Below are positions 17,823 to 26,217 of a stretch of DNA of 64,000 nucleotides, one piece after another (within the stretch, counting starts at the first letter, position 1; every line of letters starts with the position of its first letter). The stretch comes from Allocoleopsis franciscana PCC 7113. GTDB taxonomy: Bacteria > Cyanobacteriota > Cyanobacteriia > Cyanobacteriales > Coleofasciculaceae. The stretch lies in assembly GCF_000317515.1 (NCBI RefSeq), contig NC_019738.1, positions 905,501 through 969,500 of the forward strand, written 5' to 3'. The notes under the pieces were generated by a model. The model made no database searches. It saw only the letters and a program-made list of their open reading frames with translations, and had not been told where the DNA came from. The position numbers and the translations under genes are program-made.

Positions 17823-18699
17823 TTACCAACGGGCTTGCGGCCCTGCCCAAACTTGGTTCATCACTTGACCATAAACCCTCGGTTCATCCTCAAGGGCAAG
17901 ACTGGTTTCACCCTTCAAATCAACAGACCACACAGGCCAGCGTTCATAGCCTAATTCCCCAGCGCGAAAGAGAATTCGATCCGAATGCGTTTGACTCCAG
18001 CCCAGCAACACAGCCATATCATATTCAACCCTCTGAGGGGCTAGAGTCGTGACCAGATTTTGCCGCCGATCCCAAACGACGGCAAAATCCGAAATCTCAG
18101 TGGTGTTAAATAGCCCCTCAAACTGCCTTGCTAGGAGGCGATCGCTTGATTTTGACCAAGAAATAGGTATCAAGATGGTGATTGTCCCCGGCATATCGGC
18201 GTCTTGATCTTGGAGCAGAGAATGATTAACTAAGGGCGAAGAGGCGGTGATCGTCCGTAAATCGCCGGTCTGTAAATTTTCTACAAAAACCACACTCGTG
18301 ACGCGGCTTTGGTATAGCTCCGGCTGTCCTTCCATCTGAATGCGACTATAGGCAGCATACTGACCATCAGGAGAAAGAAGTGACGGGCTGCGATAGTAGC
18401 GTATCCCCGAACTCTTACTAGCACTCAGCTCGGCATGGGTCGCCAACACCCAATTCCAAGGAATGGGATGGGGACTATCCAGGGGGTCAATTTGCACTCC
18501 GGATTGAGTCATGTCTTGGGCTATTTCTTCAGTCACTCTAGATTGAGTCATATTCTTGGGCTATTTCTTTAGTCACTTCGGTTGAGGGATAGGAAGATGG
18601 CACCACTGATGGGTTTATGACCCTAGGCACATTGACATTCCTGAGCCAGTACAGCACCTGCCATGTGCCATAAGTGAGTAGGATGACTAAAAGCAGCAA
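17823..18699 (-). pseudogene. Membrane-anchored beta-propeller-like protein, frameshifted by a tandem duplication
   Basis: The downstream frame (17823-18551) encodes 242 residues with propeller-like blades (LLSPDGQYAAYSRIQ, VVFVENLQTGDLRTI, FAVVWDRRQNLVTTL). The upstream frame (to about 18699) encodes an N-terminal membrane anchor (LLLLVILLTYGTWQVLYWL) and stops shortly before. At the junction a segment is repeated in tandem, once as 40 bases and once as 39: both copies encode VT(K/E)EIAQ. The extra base in the upstream copy causes the frameshift and the stop. An intact ancestor would be a TM-anchored extracytoplasmic protein of about 280 residues. A sequencing error remains possible. Confidence 0.6.
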
Positions 18700-19011
18700 A
18701 CAGGGTTGCTTGCGAAACCCTCCTACTCAACGCAATATTCTTTTGGACATTAAAGATTGGGGTTGCTAAAGTGAGCTTTATGTGTAAGGGGCAACGCCCA
18801 AGGAACGACAGAAATATTCATTATGTTATGTATAACAAGTTAAGAATTCATCAAGTCAGTCTTTTACGAAAGTTTTCACTTTGAGGTTAAGAGTTGGGTT
18901 CTCTCCTCGATGAGGGGGTTGGTTGCGACTTTCATCCTCATGGGGGCATGATTGAATTCATCGTTTGTTTTTATGATTCTTCTATGGTCTGAATGCAATT
19001 CAGGAAAATCG

Positions 19012-19890
19012 GTGACTCAATCCACTAGTTCAGCCACTAAGACTTCCCCTAAGCGATCAACCACTAGACCTTGGTGGTTACTTGTTCTAATTTTCCGCTT
19101 GCTACTGCTGGGTGTAGGTGGGGGTCTAGCCCTGATTGGGGGCATTGTCCTCGCTAATGTCTATCCCAACCCCAATCCGGAGAAGCCCCTCATCCTCAAA
19201 GTTCTGGAAGGTCTTGACAAAAAGTCCCTCGTAAGAACATCTTCGTCCAGTCCCCAAACTCCATCCACTTCTACCACTGGGTCTTTGGAACTCACACCTG
19301 TTCAAAGACAACAGGCACAAGCGAAGCTGAACCAGTTGCAGGCGCAGTTGAATTCAATGAATGAAGCCGTGGAGACCTTAGAAACACAACTGGGCACCAG
19401 CCGTGCTAACGAAACGCTAGAAACGCGAATGCAAGCGATTGCCCTGCAACTCGAAGGAGTATCGTCTGTTAACCCAGATGTCCAAGCCATGGGCAACAGC
19501 AGCGCCAATCAACTCATGCCCGTTTCTGACTCTCTCTTATCCGCTGACAAATTGAAAGTCACATTGCCCAGTGACCTCTTATTCGAGCAGAGCAATAGCA
19601 ATTTGCGCCCAGAAGCGAGTTTGATATTAGACAAAATCATCACGGATTTGCGCGGCTACCCTTCAAGCACAATCCGCATTACAGCCCACATGGACACTAA
19701 TAGTAACGCCGACGCCGATCGCGAACTATCCTTTCGCCGTGCCAAAGCGGTTCAGCAATATCTCGTCAGCGCCTTGGGCGATCAATACCGATGGGTGGTT
19801 GTGGGCTATGGCGGCACACGTCCCCTAATCGCTAACGATACCGATGCCAACCGACAACGCAATCGTCGTGTTGAAATTGCCGTTGATTAG
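19012..19890 (+). CDS. OmpA-family C-terminal domain protein
   Basis: The GTG at 19012 is preferred because AGGA lies six bases upstream; the frame is open further 5' from a TTG. The protein of about 292 residues has an N-terminal membrane anchor ([27 protein letters not shown]), a Ser/Thr/Gln-rich and coiled-coil linker ([19 protein letters not shown]), and a C-terminal OmpA-like peptidoglycan-binding domain. The domain includes [21 protein letters not shown] and [13 protein letters not shown]. It probably links the inner membrane to the cell wall. It is tightly followed by fmt. Confidence 0.8.
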   Translation: MTQSTSSATKTSPKRSTTRPWWLLVLIFRLLLLGVGGGLALIGGIVLANVYPNPNPEKPLILKVLEGLDKKSLVRTSSSSPQTPSTSTTGSLELTPVQRQQAQAKLNQLQAQLNSMNEAVETLETQLGTSRANETLETRMQAIALQLEGVSSVNPDVQAMGNSSANQLMPVSDSLLSADKLKVTLPSDLLFEQSNSNLRPEASLILDKIITDLRGYPSSTIRITAHMDTNSNADADRELSFRRAKAVQQYLVSALGDQYRWVVVGYGGTRPLIANDTDANRQRNRRVEIAVD

Positions 19891-19951
19891 GTGTCGGTTA
19901 GCCGATTCCTGTCTTCTGCCATCTGCCTCCTGCCTCCTGCCATCAATCCTC

Positions 19952-20959
19952 ATGAAAGTTATTTTTTTCGGTACTCCCCAGTTTGCAGTGCCTAGCTTAG
20001 AACGCTTGCTTAACCATCCCGACATTGAACTACTGGGTGTGGTTACCCAACCTGATAAGCGTCGTGGACGCGGCAACCAACTAACTCCTTCACCCGTAAA
20101 AGCCGTCGCATTAGCCCATCAACTCCCCGTCTGGCAACCGAAACGGGTGAAAAAGAGTGCGGAAACCCTCGCTGAGTTGCGAGACGCTGGGGCAGATGTG
20201 TTTGTCGTTGTTGCCTATGGACAAATTCTCTCCCAAGAAATTCTGGATATGCCCAAGCTGGGTTGTATTAATGTCCATGGCTCTATTCTGCCCAAGTATC
20301 GAGGTGCTGCCCCGATTCAGTGGTGCTTATATAAGGGGGAAACCGAAACTGGCATTACCACAATGCTAATGGATGCTGGGATGGATACGGGTGCTATGCT
20401 GCTGAAGGCTTACACTCCCATTCAGCTCTTGGATAATGCCCATCAGTTGGCACAAACACTATCGGAGTTAGGTGCAGATTTATTAGTTGAAACGCTTCCA
20501 AAGCTGGGAAGCCAGGAAATTCAGCCTATTGCACAAGATAATTCCCAGGCAACCTACGCGCCACTGATTCAAAAAGCGGATTATTGTTTGGATTGGTCGC
20601 GATCGGCAATTGAGTTACATAATCAGGTGAGAGGATTTTTTCCGAATTGTGTGGCGTTATTCCAGGATAAAGCGCTGAAAGTACTCGCCACAGCTCCCCT
20701 TGGCTCAGCTTACTTCTCCCAGTTACCCCTAGAATTAGATGGGCTGGAGGAACAGTGGTCTTCTCTGGGTGAGAAGTCGGGGTGTCCTGGAGAAGTAGTG
20801 AGCATACTCAAGGGAGTCGGTCCGATTATTCAAACCGGCAACGGAATGTTGTTATTGCGAGAAGTGCAGCTAGCGGGCAAACGTCCCCAGAAGGCTTGGG
20901 ATTTTGCGAATGGGATGCGTTTAACCGTAGGAGAGGTATTGAAAAACGGTCAGCTTTGA
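19952..20959 (+). CDS. fmt: Methionyl-tRNA formyltransferase
   Basis: The start is the ATG that gives [19 protein letters not shown], the standard opening; the frame is open 36 codons upstream but that part is not conserved. The 335-residue enzyme formylates the amino group of methionyl-tRNAfMet using 10-formyltetrahydrofolate. Diagnostic parts are [15 protein letters not shown], the catalytic-loop stretch [20 protein letters not shown] and MDAGMDTG. The C-terminal domain is present. The gene ends with a 10-bp overlap with the convergent gene on the other strand. Confidence 0.95.
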   Translation: MKVIFFGTPQFAVPSLERLLNHPDIELLGVVTQPDKRRGRGNQLTPSPVKAVALAHQLPVWQPKRVKKSAETLAELRDAGADVFVVVAYGQILSQEILDMPKLGCINVHGSILPKYRGAAPIQWCLYKGETETGITTMLMDAGMDTGAMLLKAYTPIQLLDNAHQLAQTLSELGADLLVETLPKLGSQEIQPIAQDNSQATYAPLIQKADYCLDWSRSAIELHNQVRGFFPNCVALFQDKALKVLATAPLGSAYFSQLPLELDGLEEQWSSLGEKSGCPGEVVSILKGVGPIIQTGNGMLLLREVQLAGKRPQKAWDFANGMRLTVGEVLKNGQL

Positions 20960-21516
20960 AGTTGTGAGTGAGAGGGTTCGTAAAAGCGGCAAGATTCACA
21001 CGGGCCTTCTGGGTTGACGGCACAACGAATGAGTTCAGAATGTGCATTGAAACAGCAACTGGCATCACCCACTACCCAGCGTCCTGCTATTAGGCTTTTC
21101 TCGGTTGGGCGTTGAGCAGATTGGACATAGAGGGCAATTTTGTGTAATCGATAGCGCCCTGATTTGAGTCGATAGCGGTGGCGGCGTTCTAATACCGCGT
21201 AGGTTTGGCCTTCAAAGTCGAGATAGTTTCCGGGTTGGGGTGTCCAATCGAGTTGGATATTTCCCAGAGTTTGACGCGGGTGCGTCAGAATCAGCTCTGC
21301 GGGTAGTGAATCTGGCTCCATCATGTAGGTGTAATGCAGACTACACTTGGATGGTATCGCACTCGCCGCCTGAGGCTCATCTCCTTCAGATTCTGCATAG
21401 AATTGTTGCCAAATCTCATCAACCATTCGATCAGCAATGCCTGTGTCTTTCGATGAGTTCCGGCTAGGGCAATGGCCTTGGGGACAGGGCTGCAATCCTT
21501 TGTTATGGGGAAGCAT
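20950..21516 (-). CDS. DUF6464-like cyanobacterial protein
   Basis: This 188-residue protein is of unknown function. It has a conserved central beta-rich core ([20 protein letters not shown]) and a C-terminal cysteine motif, GDASCCFNA followed by [17 protein letters not shown], suggesting a metal site. It resembles the cyanobacterial DUF6464 family, an assignment from memory that a Pfam search should confirm. It is convergent with fmt. Confidence 0.65.
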   Translation of the reverse strand: MLPHNKGLQPCPQGHCPSRNSSKDTGIADRMVDEIWQQFYAESEGDEPQAASAIPSKCSLHYTYMMEPDSLPAELILTHPRQTLGNIQLDWTPQPGNYLDFEGQTYAVLERRHRYRLKSGRYRLHKIALYVQSAQRPTEKSLIAGRWVVGDASCCFNAHSELIRCAVNPEGPCESCRFYEPSHSQLQS

Positions 21517-21688
21517 CTTCCTGAAAACTTCCCAGATTTAGACCACTACATCCCTCAAAATCAAGAAATATAAAACTTAGATTGCTTACGTTTCGTTTTG
21601 TGTATAAAATACCGCTTTAAGCGTTACAAATGACTCTTGGATATCTCTATCATTTGGACGAAAAAAGCTCTACAATTAAGTAAGAAAA

Positions 21689-21726
21689 GGTTTCCCTCAA
21701 CCTGAGGGAAGGTAAGAAGAGAAACC
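21689..21726 (+). ncRNA. Structured leader candidate upstream of the pentapeptide gene
   Basis: A perfect 8-bp hairpin (TTCCCTCA at 21692-21699, TGAGGGAA at 21703-21710) overlaps one arm of a second possible stem (GGTTTC at 21689-21694, GAAACC at 21721-21726), so the two pairings exclude each other. The region lies in a 421-bp gap without genes (21517-21937), upstream of a gene with a strong ribosome-binding site. It could be a regulatory leader or a small RNA; no known riboswitch class was recognised. Confidence 0.35.
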
Positions 21727-21937
21727 TTGAGATACGTCATAAGATAGTTGAACCAAGCAAGACAGGCTCTAGAAAGCACCTATTCAATCTATCCAAAGAG
21801 CCAATTAACCCTTAGTGCCTGAAAAAGGTTCATCTGCAAGGATCATCCCAATGTAGGAAGACAAAAGCCAGTAATATCCAGCAAGCTATTGTAAGAGTCT
21901 AATGACTCGTGGTTAACACCTGAGGAGGTACCCATCT

Positions 21938-22387
21938 ATGCAACTGAAACATCTGGTGACAGTAGCTTTATTAAGCACAACCTTTTTCGCTGGTTCTGTT
22001 AAGGCTGAAAACCCTGCCCAGGTTAAACAATTATTGGAAACCTATCAATGCCCAGGGTGTGACTTATCAGGAGCAGACCTCACAGGTGCCCACCTCATTG
22101 GTGCTGATTTAAGAGATGCTAATTTGCAGGGAGCCACCCTCGTCGATGCGAATTTAGAGGGGGCTGATTTAACAGGCGCTAATCTTAGGGATGCGAATTT
22201 AACCAGAGCCTTTGTCAATAGTACGAGCTTAAATGGCGCTAACTTGGTCAACGTAGATTTTACGGAAGCTCACCTGTATAGTGCAGATGTGGATCAAGCC
22301 GTTATGAGCGACATCACCCTTACGGATGCGGATGTGTTTAATACGGCAATCAGTGTGGGTGGAGAATATCCCGAAGCTGAACCTTAA
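21938..22387 (+). CDS. Secreted pentapeptide-repeat protein
   Basis: This 149-residue protein has an N-terminal signal peptide (about 23 residues, ending SVKA-EN). A CPGC motif precedes a run of A(D/N)Lxx pentapeptide repeats (GADLTGAHLIGADLRDANL and following), which would fold into a right-handed quadrilateral beta-helix. GAGGAGGT lies nine bases before the ATG, a strong ribosome-binding site. Such thylakoid-lumen or periplasmic proteins are frequent in cyanobacteria and mostly lack a known function. Confidence 0.85.
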   Translation: MQLKHLVTVALLSTTFFAGSVKAENPAQVKQLLETYQCPGCDLSGADLTGAHLIGADLRDANLQGATLVDANLEGADLTGANLRDANLTRAFVNSTSLNGANLVNVDFTEAHLYSADVDQAVMSDITLTDADVFNTAISVGGEYPEAEP

Positions 22388-22639
22388 AGCTTGTCTTAGT
22401 GGGCGAACAGTGTTCAAAGGCGATCGCCCTTGGGGGATGCCGCGAAGGTGGTACTCTTCGGACAAACGTTCAGGGTACATCTGGAGAATGAGAATAAAGT
22501 GAATACAATAAGCTGAACTGGTATGCAATCTATCAGCAGAGTAAGGGCATGGCATGGCTGTGCCCTTTGTTTTGGGCGGTTCCAACTCTCACAGGAGGGC
22601 TACCGGATTACGTCTAACTCCCCTCGCGCCTCAAAAATT

Positions 22640-22668
22640 TTGTCAAGGAATTTGAAGTTCTGTAACCT
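22640..22668 (+). promoter_or_regulatory. Possible psaC promoter
   Basis: TTGTCA at 22640-22645 is separated by 17 bp from TAACCT at 22663-22668, a fair match to the SigA-type consensus, about 98 bp before the psaC start. It is a pattern match only and no transcript end is known. Confidence 0.35.
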
Positions 22669-22717
22669 CTTGTCTAAGGAGAGGAAAGCGCTGCGGTAAA
22701 CTAACCCTTGATCCTGA

Positions 22718-23011
<294 letters not shown>

Positions 23012-23096
23012 ACAGTCAGTCAAAATCACTCAATCATTGCAATTGTGGCATTCCTATAGGAATCATCCTTAAGAAGCATTTGGATTTAAATTTATG

Positions 23097-23125
23097 GAGG
23101 GAGCCTTTAGGTTTCCTCTTTTTTT
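23097..23125 (+). terminator. Rho-independent terminator of psaC
   Basis: A 9-bp stem (GAGGGAGCC at 23097-23105 with GGTTTCCTC at 23110-23118, including two G:U pairs) with a TTTA loop is followed by seven T residues. It lies 86 bp after the psaC stop codon and separates psaC from glmS. Confidence 0.85.
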
Positions 23126-23230
23126 GGCGAAATGAGTACCATTGTCTCAGTACAAGGCAAAGCGCCTTGACGTGTTAGTAAGAGCCAAGTAGTTTGAAAA
23201 CAGGGTTGTGAACCAGGAGTGAAAGCGTAG

Positions 23231-25129
23231 ATGTGTGGAATCGTTGGCTATATTGGCACCCAAACGGCTACGGACATTTTGCTAGCTGGATTAGAGAAAC
23301 TGGAGTACCGAGGCTACGATTCAGCCGGTATTGCCACCGTTTTGGAAGGTGAGATTCACTGTGTTCGGGCAAAGGGAAAACTCTACAATCTTCGCGAGAA
23401 GCTAGAACGGGAAGTCAACCCCGCTAAACTCGGTATTGGGCATACTCGCTGGGCAACTCACGGCAAGCCAGAGGAATATAACGCCCATCCTCACATGGAT
23501 AGTGCCATGAGGGTGGCGGTTGTGCAAAATGGGATTATTGAAAATTATCGGGAGTTACGGGAAGAATTAAAAGAGCGAGGGCATGAGTTTCGCTCAGATA
23601 CGGATACGGAGGTGATTCCCCATTTAATTGCCGAGTTTCTGAGGCAGGAGCAACTTGCGAATTCGCAACCGACCAATTCCTTGCTAGAGGCCGTACGCGG
23701 CACGGTGAACAAACTCAAAGGGGCATTTGCGATCGCGGTGATTTCCGCTGACTATCCCGATGAACTGATTGTCGCACGCCAACAAGCGCCTTTATCCATT
23801 GGCTTTGGTCAAGGGGAATTTTTCTGTGCCTCAGATACACCCGCCTTAGTGCCTCATACTAACGCTGTGCTGACGTTGGAGAATGGGGAACTGGCACGAC
23901 TCACTCCTTTAGGGGTTGAAGTTTACAACTTTGCAGGCGAACGCTTAAAAAAATATCCCCGCACTCTCAACTGGAATCCTGTGTTGGTGGAAAAACAGGG
24001 ATTCCGGCACTTTATGCTCAAGGAAATTTATGAGCAACCTGGAGTGGTGCGAAATTGTTTAGAAGCTTATCTGGACGACAATTGGAATCCAGCCGATGTC
24101 ACTCAATCCCCGATTAATTTGGGGATATCGCCGGAACTATACGCTGATTTAGAACAAATTCAAATCCTCGCCTGTGGCACCAGTTGGCACGCCGGTTTAG
24201 TTGGGAAATACTTGCTCGAACAGTTAGCAGGGATTCCGACAATGGTGCAGTATGCCTCTGAGTTTCGCTACGCACCTGCACCGCTAACCGCCAACACACT
24301 GACAATTGGCGTCACCCAGTCAGGGGAAACGGCGGATACCCTAGCGGCGCTGGAGATGGAAAAACGCCGTCGTTTTGGTCAACTCCCCAAGTATGAACCG
24401 CGACTGTTGGGGATTACCAATCGCCCGGAAAGTTCTCTGGGACAACTTGTCAATCAGATTATTGACACCCATGCCGGGATTGAAATTGGTGTTGCCGCCA
24501 CTAAAACTTTTGTCACCCAGCTTATGGCATTTTACGGTTTGGCATTGGATTTGGCATGGCGGCGTCAAACTTTAACCGCTACCCGCATGGAGGAAATTTT
24601 AGTTGGTTTGCGGCAGTTGCCCGCGCAGATTGAGTTAATTCTGGAGAGTCAGGAACGTTATATCGAGGAATTGGCGCACAGCTTTGCAGAGACGCACGAT
24701 TTTATCTTTTTGGGACGTGGGATTAATTTCCCGATTGCCCTGGAAGGGGCGCTGAAATTGAAGGAAATTAGCTATATTCACGCAGAGGGGTATCCGGCTG
24801 GGGAGATGAAGCATGGGCCGATCGCGCTGTTAGATGCTAAGGTTCCAGTAGTCGCGATCGCTATGCCCGGTACTGTCTATGAGAAAGTGCTCTCCAATGC
24901 CCAAGAAGCAAAAGCGCGGGATGCCCGTTTGATTGGGGTGACGCCGATGAATGAGCATGAAGCGGCTGAAACGTTTGATGATTTGTTGCCGGTGCCTGTG
25001 GTGGAAGAGTTGCTCTCACCGATTCTTACGGTGATTCCCTTGCAGTTGCTGGCGTATCATATTGCGGCGCGGCGTGGTTTGGATGTGGATCAGCCTAGGA
25101 ACTTGGCTAAGTCGGTGACTGTTGAATAA
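23231..25129 (+). CDS. glmS: Glutamine-fructose-6-phosphate aminotransferase (isomerizing)
   Basis: This 632-residue enzyme makes glucosamine-6-phosphate from fructose-6-phosphate and glutamine, the first step toward UDP-GlcNAc and peptidoglycan. The N-terminal glutaminase domain opens MCGIVGYIG, with Cys2 as nucleophile, and contains HTRWATHGKP. Two SIS domains follow (CGTSWHAGLVGKYLLE; GRGINFPIALEGALKLKEI). The end is the conserved DQPRNLAKSVTVE. The DNA encoding these last residues is the TnsD recognition site in Tn7 biology, and a Tn7-like right end begins 25 bp after the stop codon. The coding sequence is undamaged. Confidence 0.97.
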   Translation: MCGIVGYIGTQTATDILLAGLEKLEYRGYDSAGIATVLEGEIHCVRAKGKLYNLREKLEREVNPAKLGIGHTRWATHGKPEEYNAHPHMDSAMRVAVVQNGIIENYRELREELKERGHEFRSDTDTEVIPHLIAEFLRQEQLANSQPTNSLLEAVRGTVNKLKGAFAIAVISADYPDELIVARQQAPLSIGFGQGEFFCASDTPALVPHTNAVLTLENGELARLTPLGVEVYNFAGERLKKYPRTLNWNPVLVEKQGFRHFMLKEIYEQPGVVRNCLEAYLDDNWNPADVTQSPINLGISPELYADLEQIQILACGTSWHAGLVGKYLLEQLAGIPTMVQYASEFRYAPAPLTANTLTIGVTQSGETADTLAALEMEKRRRFGQLPKYEPRLLGITNRPESSLGQLVNQIIDTHAGIEIGVAATKTFVTQLMAFYGLALDLAWRRQTLTATRMEEILVGLRQLPAQIELILESQERYIEELAHSFAETHDFIFLGRGINFPIALEGALKLKEISYIHAEGYPAGEMKHGPIALLDAKVPVVAIAMPGTVYEKVLSNAQEAKARDARLIGVTPMNEHEAAETFDDLLPVPVVEELLSPILTVIPLQLLAYHIAARRGLDVDQPRNLAKSVTVE

Positions 25130-25153
25130 ATAGTACACTTGTACTGTACTACA

Positions 25154-25220
25154 TGTAGAAGAATAAAACGATGCAACAATAAATAAAGCGGTTCGACAAT
25201 AAATAAAGCGATTGAACAAT
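25154..25220 (+). repeat. Tn7-like right end with three TnsB-type sites
   Basis: The terminus TGTAGAA runs directly into three abutting 20-bp repeats at 25161-25180, 25181-25200 and 25201-25220, with consensus AAATAAAGCGnTTnnACAAT. Inverted copies of the same repeat occur at the left end near 56.7 kb. They are predicted TnsB-binding sites. The gap up to tnsA (25221-25370) contains a HIP1 site and no gene. Confidence 0.85.
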
Positions 25221-25370
25221 TAACCTGAAACAAGTAAGATCTCTGGAAACAGGTGTGCGATCGCCCCCTAACGCGGTAGCATTCAGGCATCGTCCCAAAA
25301 GGCGATAGCCTCTGGCTAACTACGCTTTGCGCGGCGGCTCTCTTGCCAATCGCTTCCAGAGGTCTTTGTT

Positions 25371-26189
25371 ATGGGCAGGGGTAAACGGGAATGGACACAA
25401 GCCACATTTGATCGTTACATCAAGGAAGGCCGTGGTGAGGGTAGTGGGAAAGACTATAAACCTTGGCACAGAGTTCAGGAAGTTCCCTCGAAAGGTCGCT
25501 CATCACGACCACCAAGCTGGAAAACCAATCGAGAGCATCATTTATTCTCTGACCACGAGAAGCGACTATTCTACCTATTGGAGTGGTCAGATAGTGTCAT
25601 AGATATAAGAGAGCAATTCCCTTTGCTCGATCTTGAGCTGGCAATGAGTATCGCTTCCGAAATGGGGATGGAGTATCCCAGAGACAAAAAGAGCAATACT
25701 CCTTACATTTTAACGACTGACTTCATGCTGAGTGTGCAGCAAAATGGAGAGATAGTTAAAATTGCTCGAACAGTCAAGATGACAAAAGATTTAGAAACAG
25801 AATCAGTCGCTGAAAAATTTGAGTTAGAGAGGCGCTACTACAGCGAAAAAGGTATTGACTGGGGAATTGTGACAGAAAAGGAAATTCCCAGGCTACTAGC
25901 AGAAAATATTGATTGGATTCATTCTGCCTACTGGCTAGAAGCAACTTCTGAAATGGATGTGGCAGAGCTACGCTCTCTAGCAAGCATTTTGAAGTTCAGG
26001 CTTCAGGAAAGCGATACTACTATCAATCAAGTGACAACTGCTTTAGATCGAGAGATGAATATAGAATCTGGCACATCACTCTATCTTTTTAAACATCTAC
26101 TAGCAAGAAAACAAATCATTATGGATATGCTAGATACAAAAATATCAGGCTGTCCTTCGACAAAGACAATTAAAAAAATAATTTTTTAA
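25371..26189 (+). CDS. tnsA: TnsA-type transposon endonuclease
   Basis: This 272-residue protein matches TnsA, which cuts the 5' ends of Tn7 and so makes transposition cut-and-paste. Catalytic candidates are E63 (HEKRLFYLLEW), D117 (LTTDFML) and K136 (RTVKMTKDL), close to E63, D114 and K132 of E. coli TnsA; the Q130 equivalent is T134. The C-terminal region (EIPRLLAENIDWIHSAYWL) is the TnsC-interacting type of domain. It is the first gene of the tnsABCD operon, 28 bp before tnsB. Its presence argues against a type V-K CRISPR-associated transposon, which lacks TnsA. Confidence 0.92.
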   Translation: MGRGKREWTQATFDRYIKEGRGEGSGKDYKPWHRVQEVPSKGRSSRPPSWKTNREHHLFSDHEKRLFYLLEWSDSVIDIREQFPLLDLELAMSIASEMGMEYPRDKKSNTPYILTTDFMLSVQQNGEIVKIARTVKMTKDLETESVAEKFELERRYYSEKGIDWGIVTEKEIPRLLAENIDWIHSAYWLEATSEMDVAELRSLASILKFRLQESDTTINQVTTALDREMNIESGTSLYLFKHLLARKQIIMDMLDTKISGCPSTKTIKKIIF

Positions 26190-26217
26190 AATTAATCAAG
26201 AAAACATTATCAATAAA

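Noticed and set aside
25135-25153. Alternative right terminus TGTACTGTAC at 25140
   Set aside because: The left end at 56800 matches TGTAGAAG at 25154, not this sequence, and the repeats run directly on from 25154.
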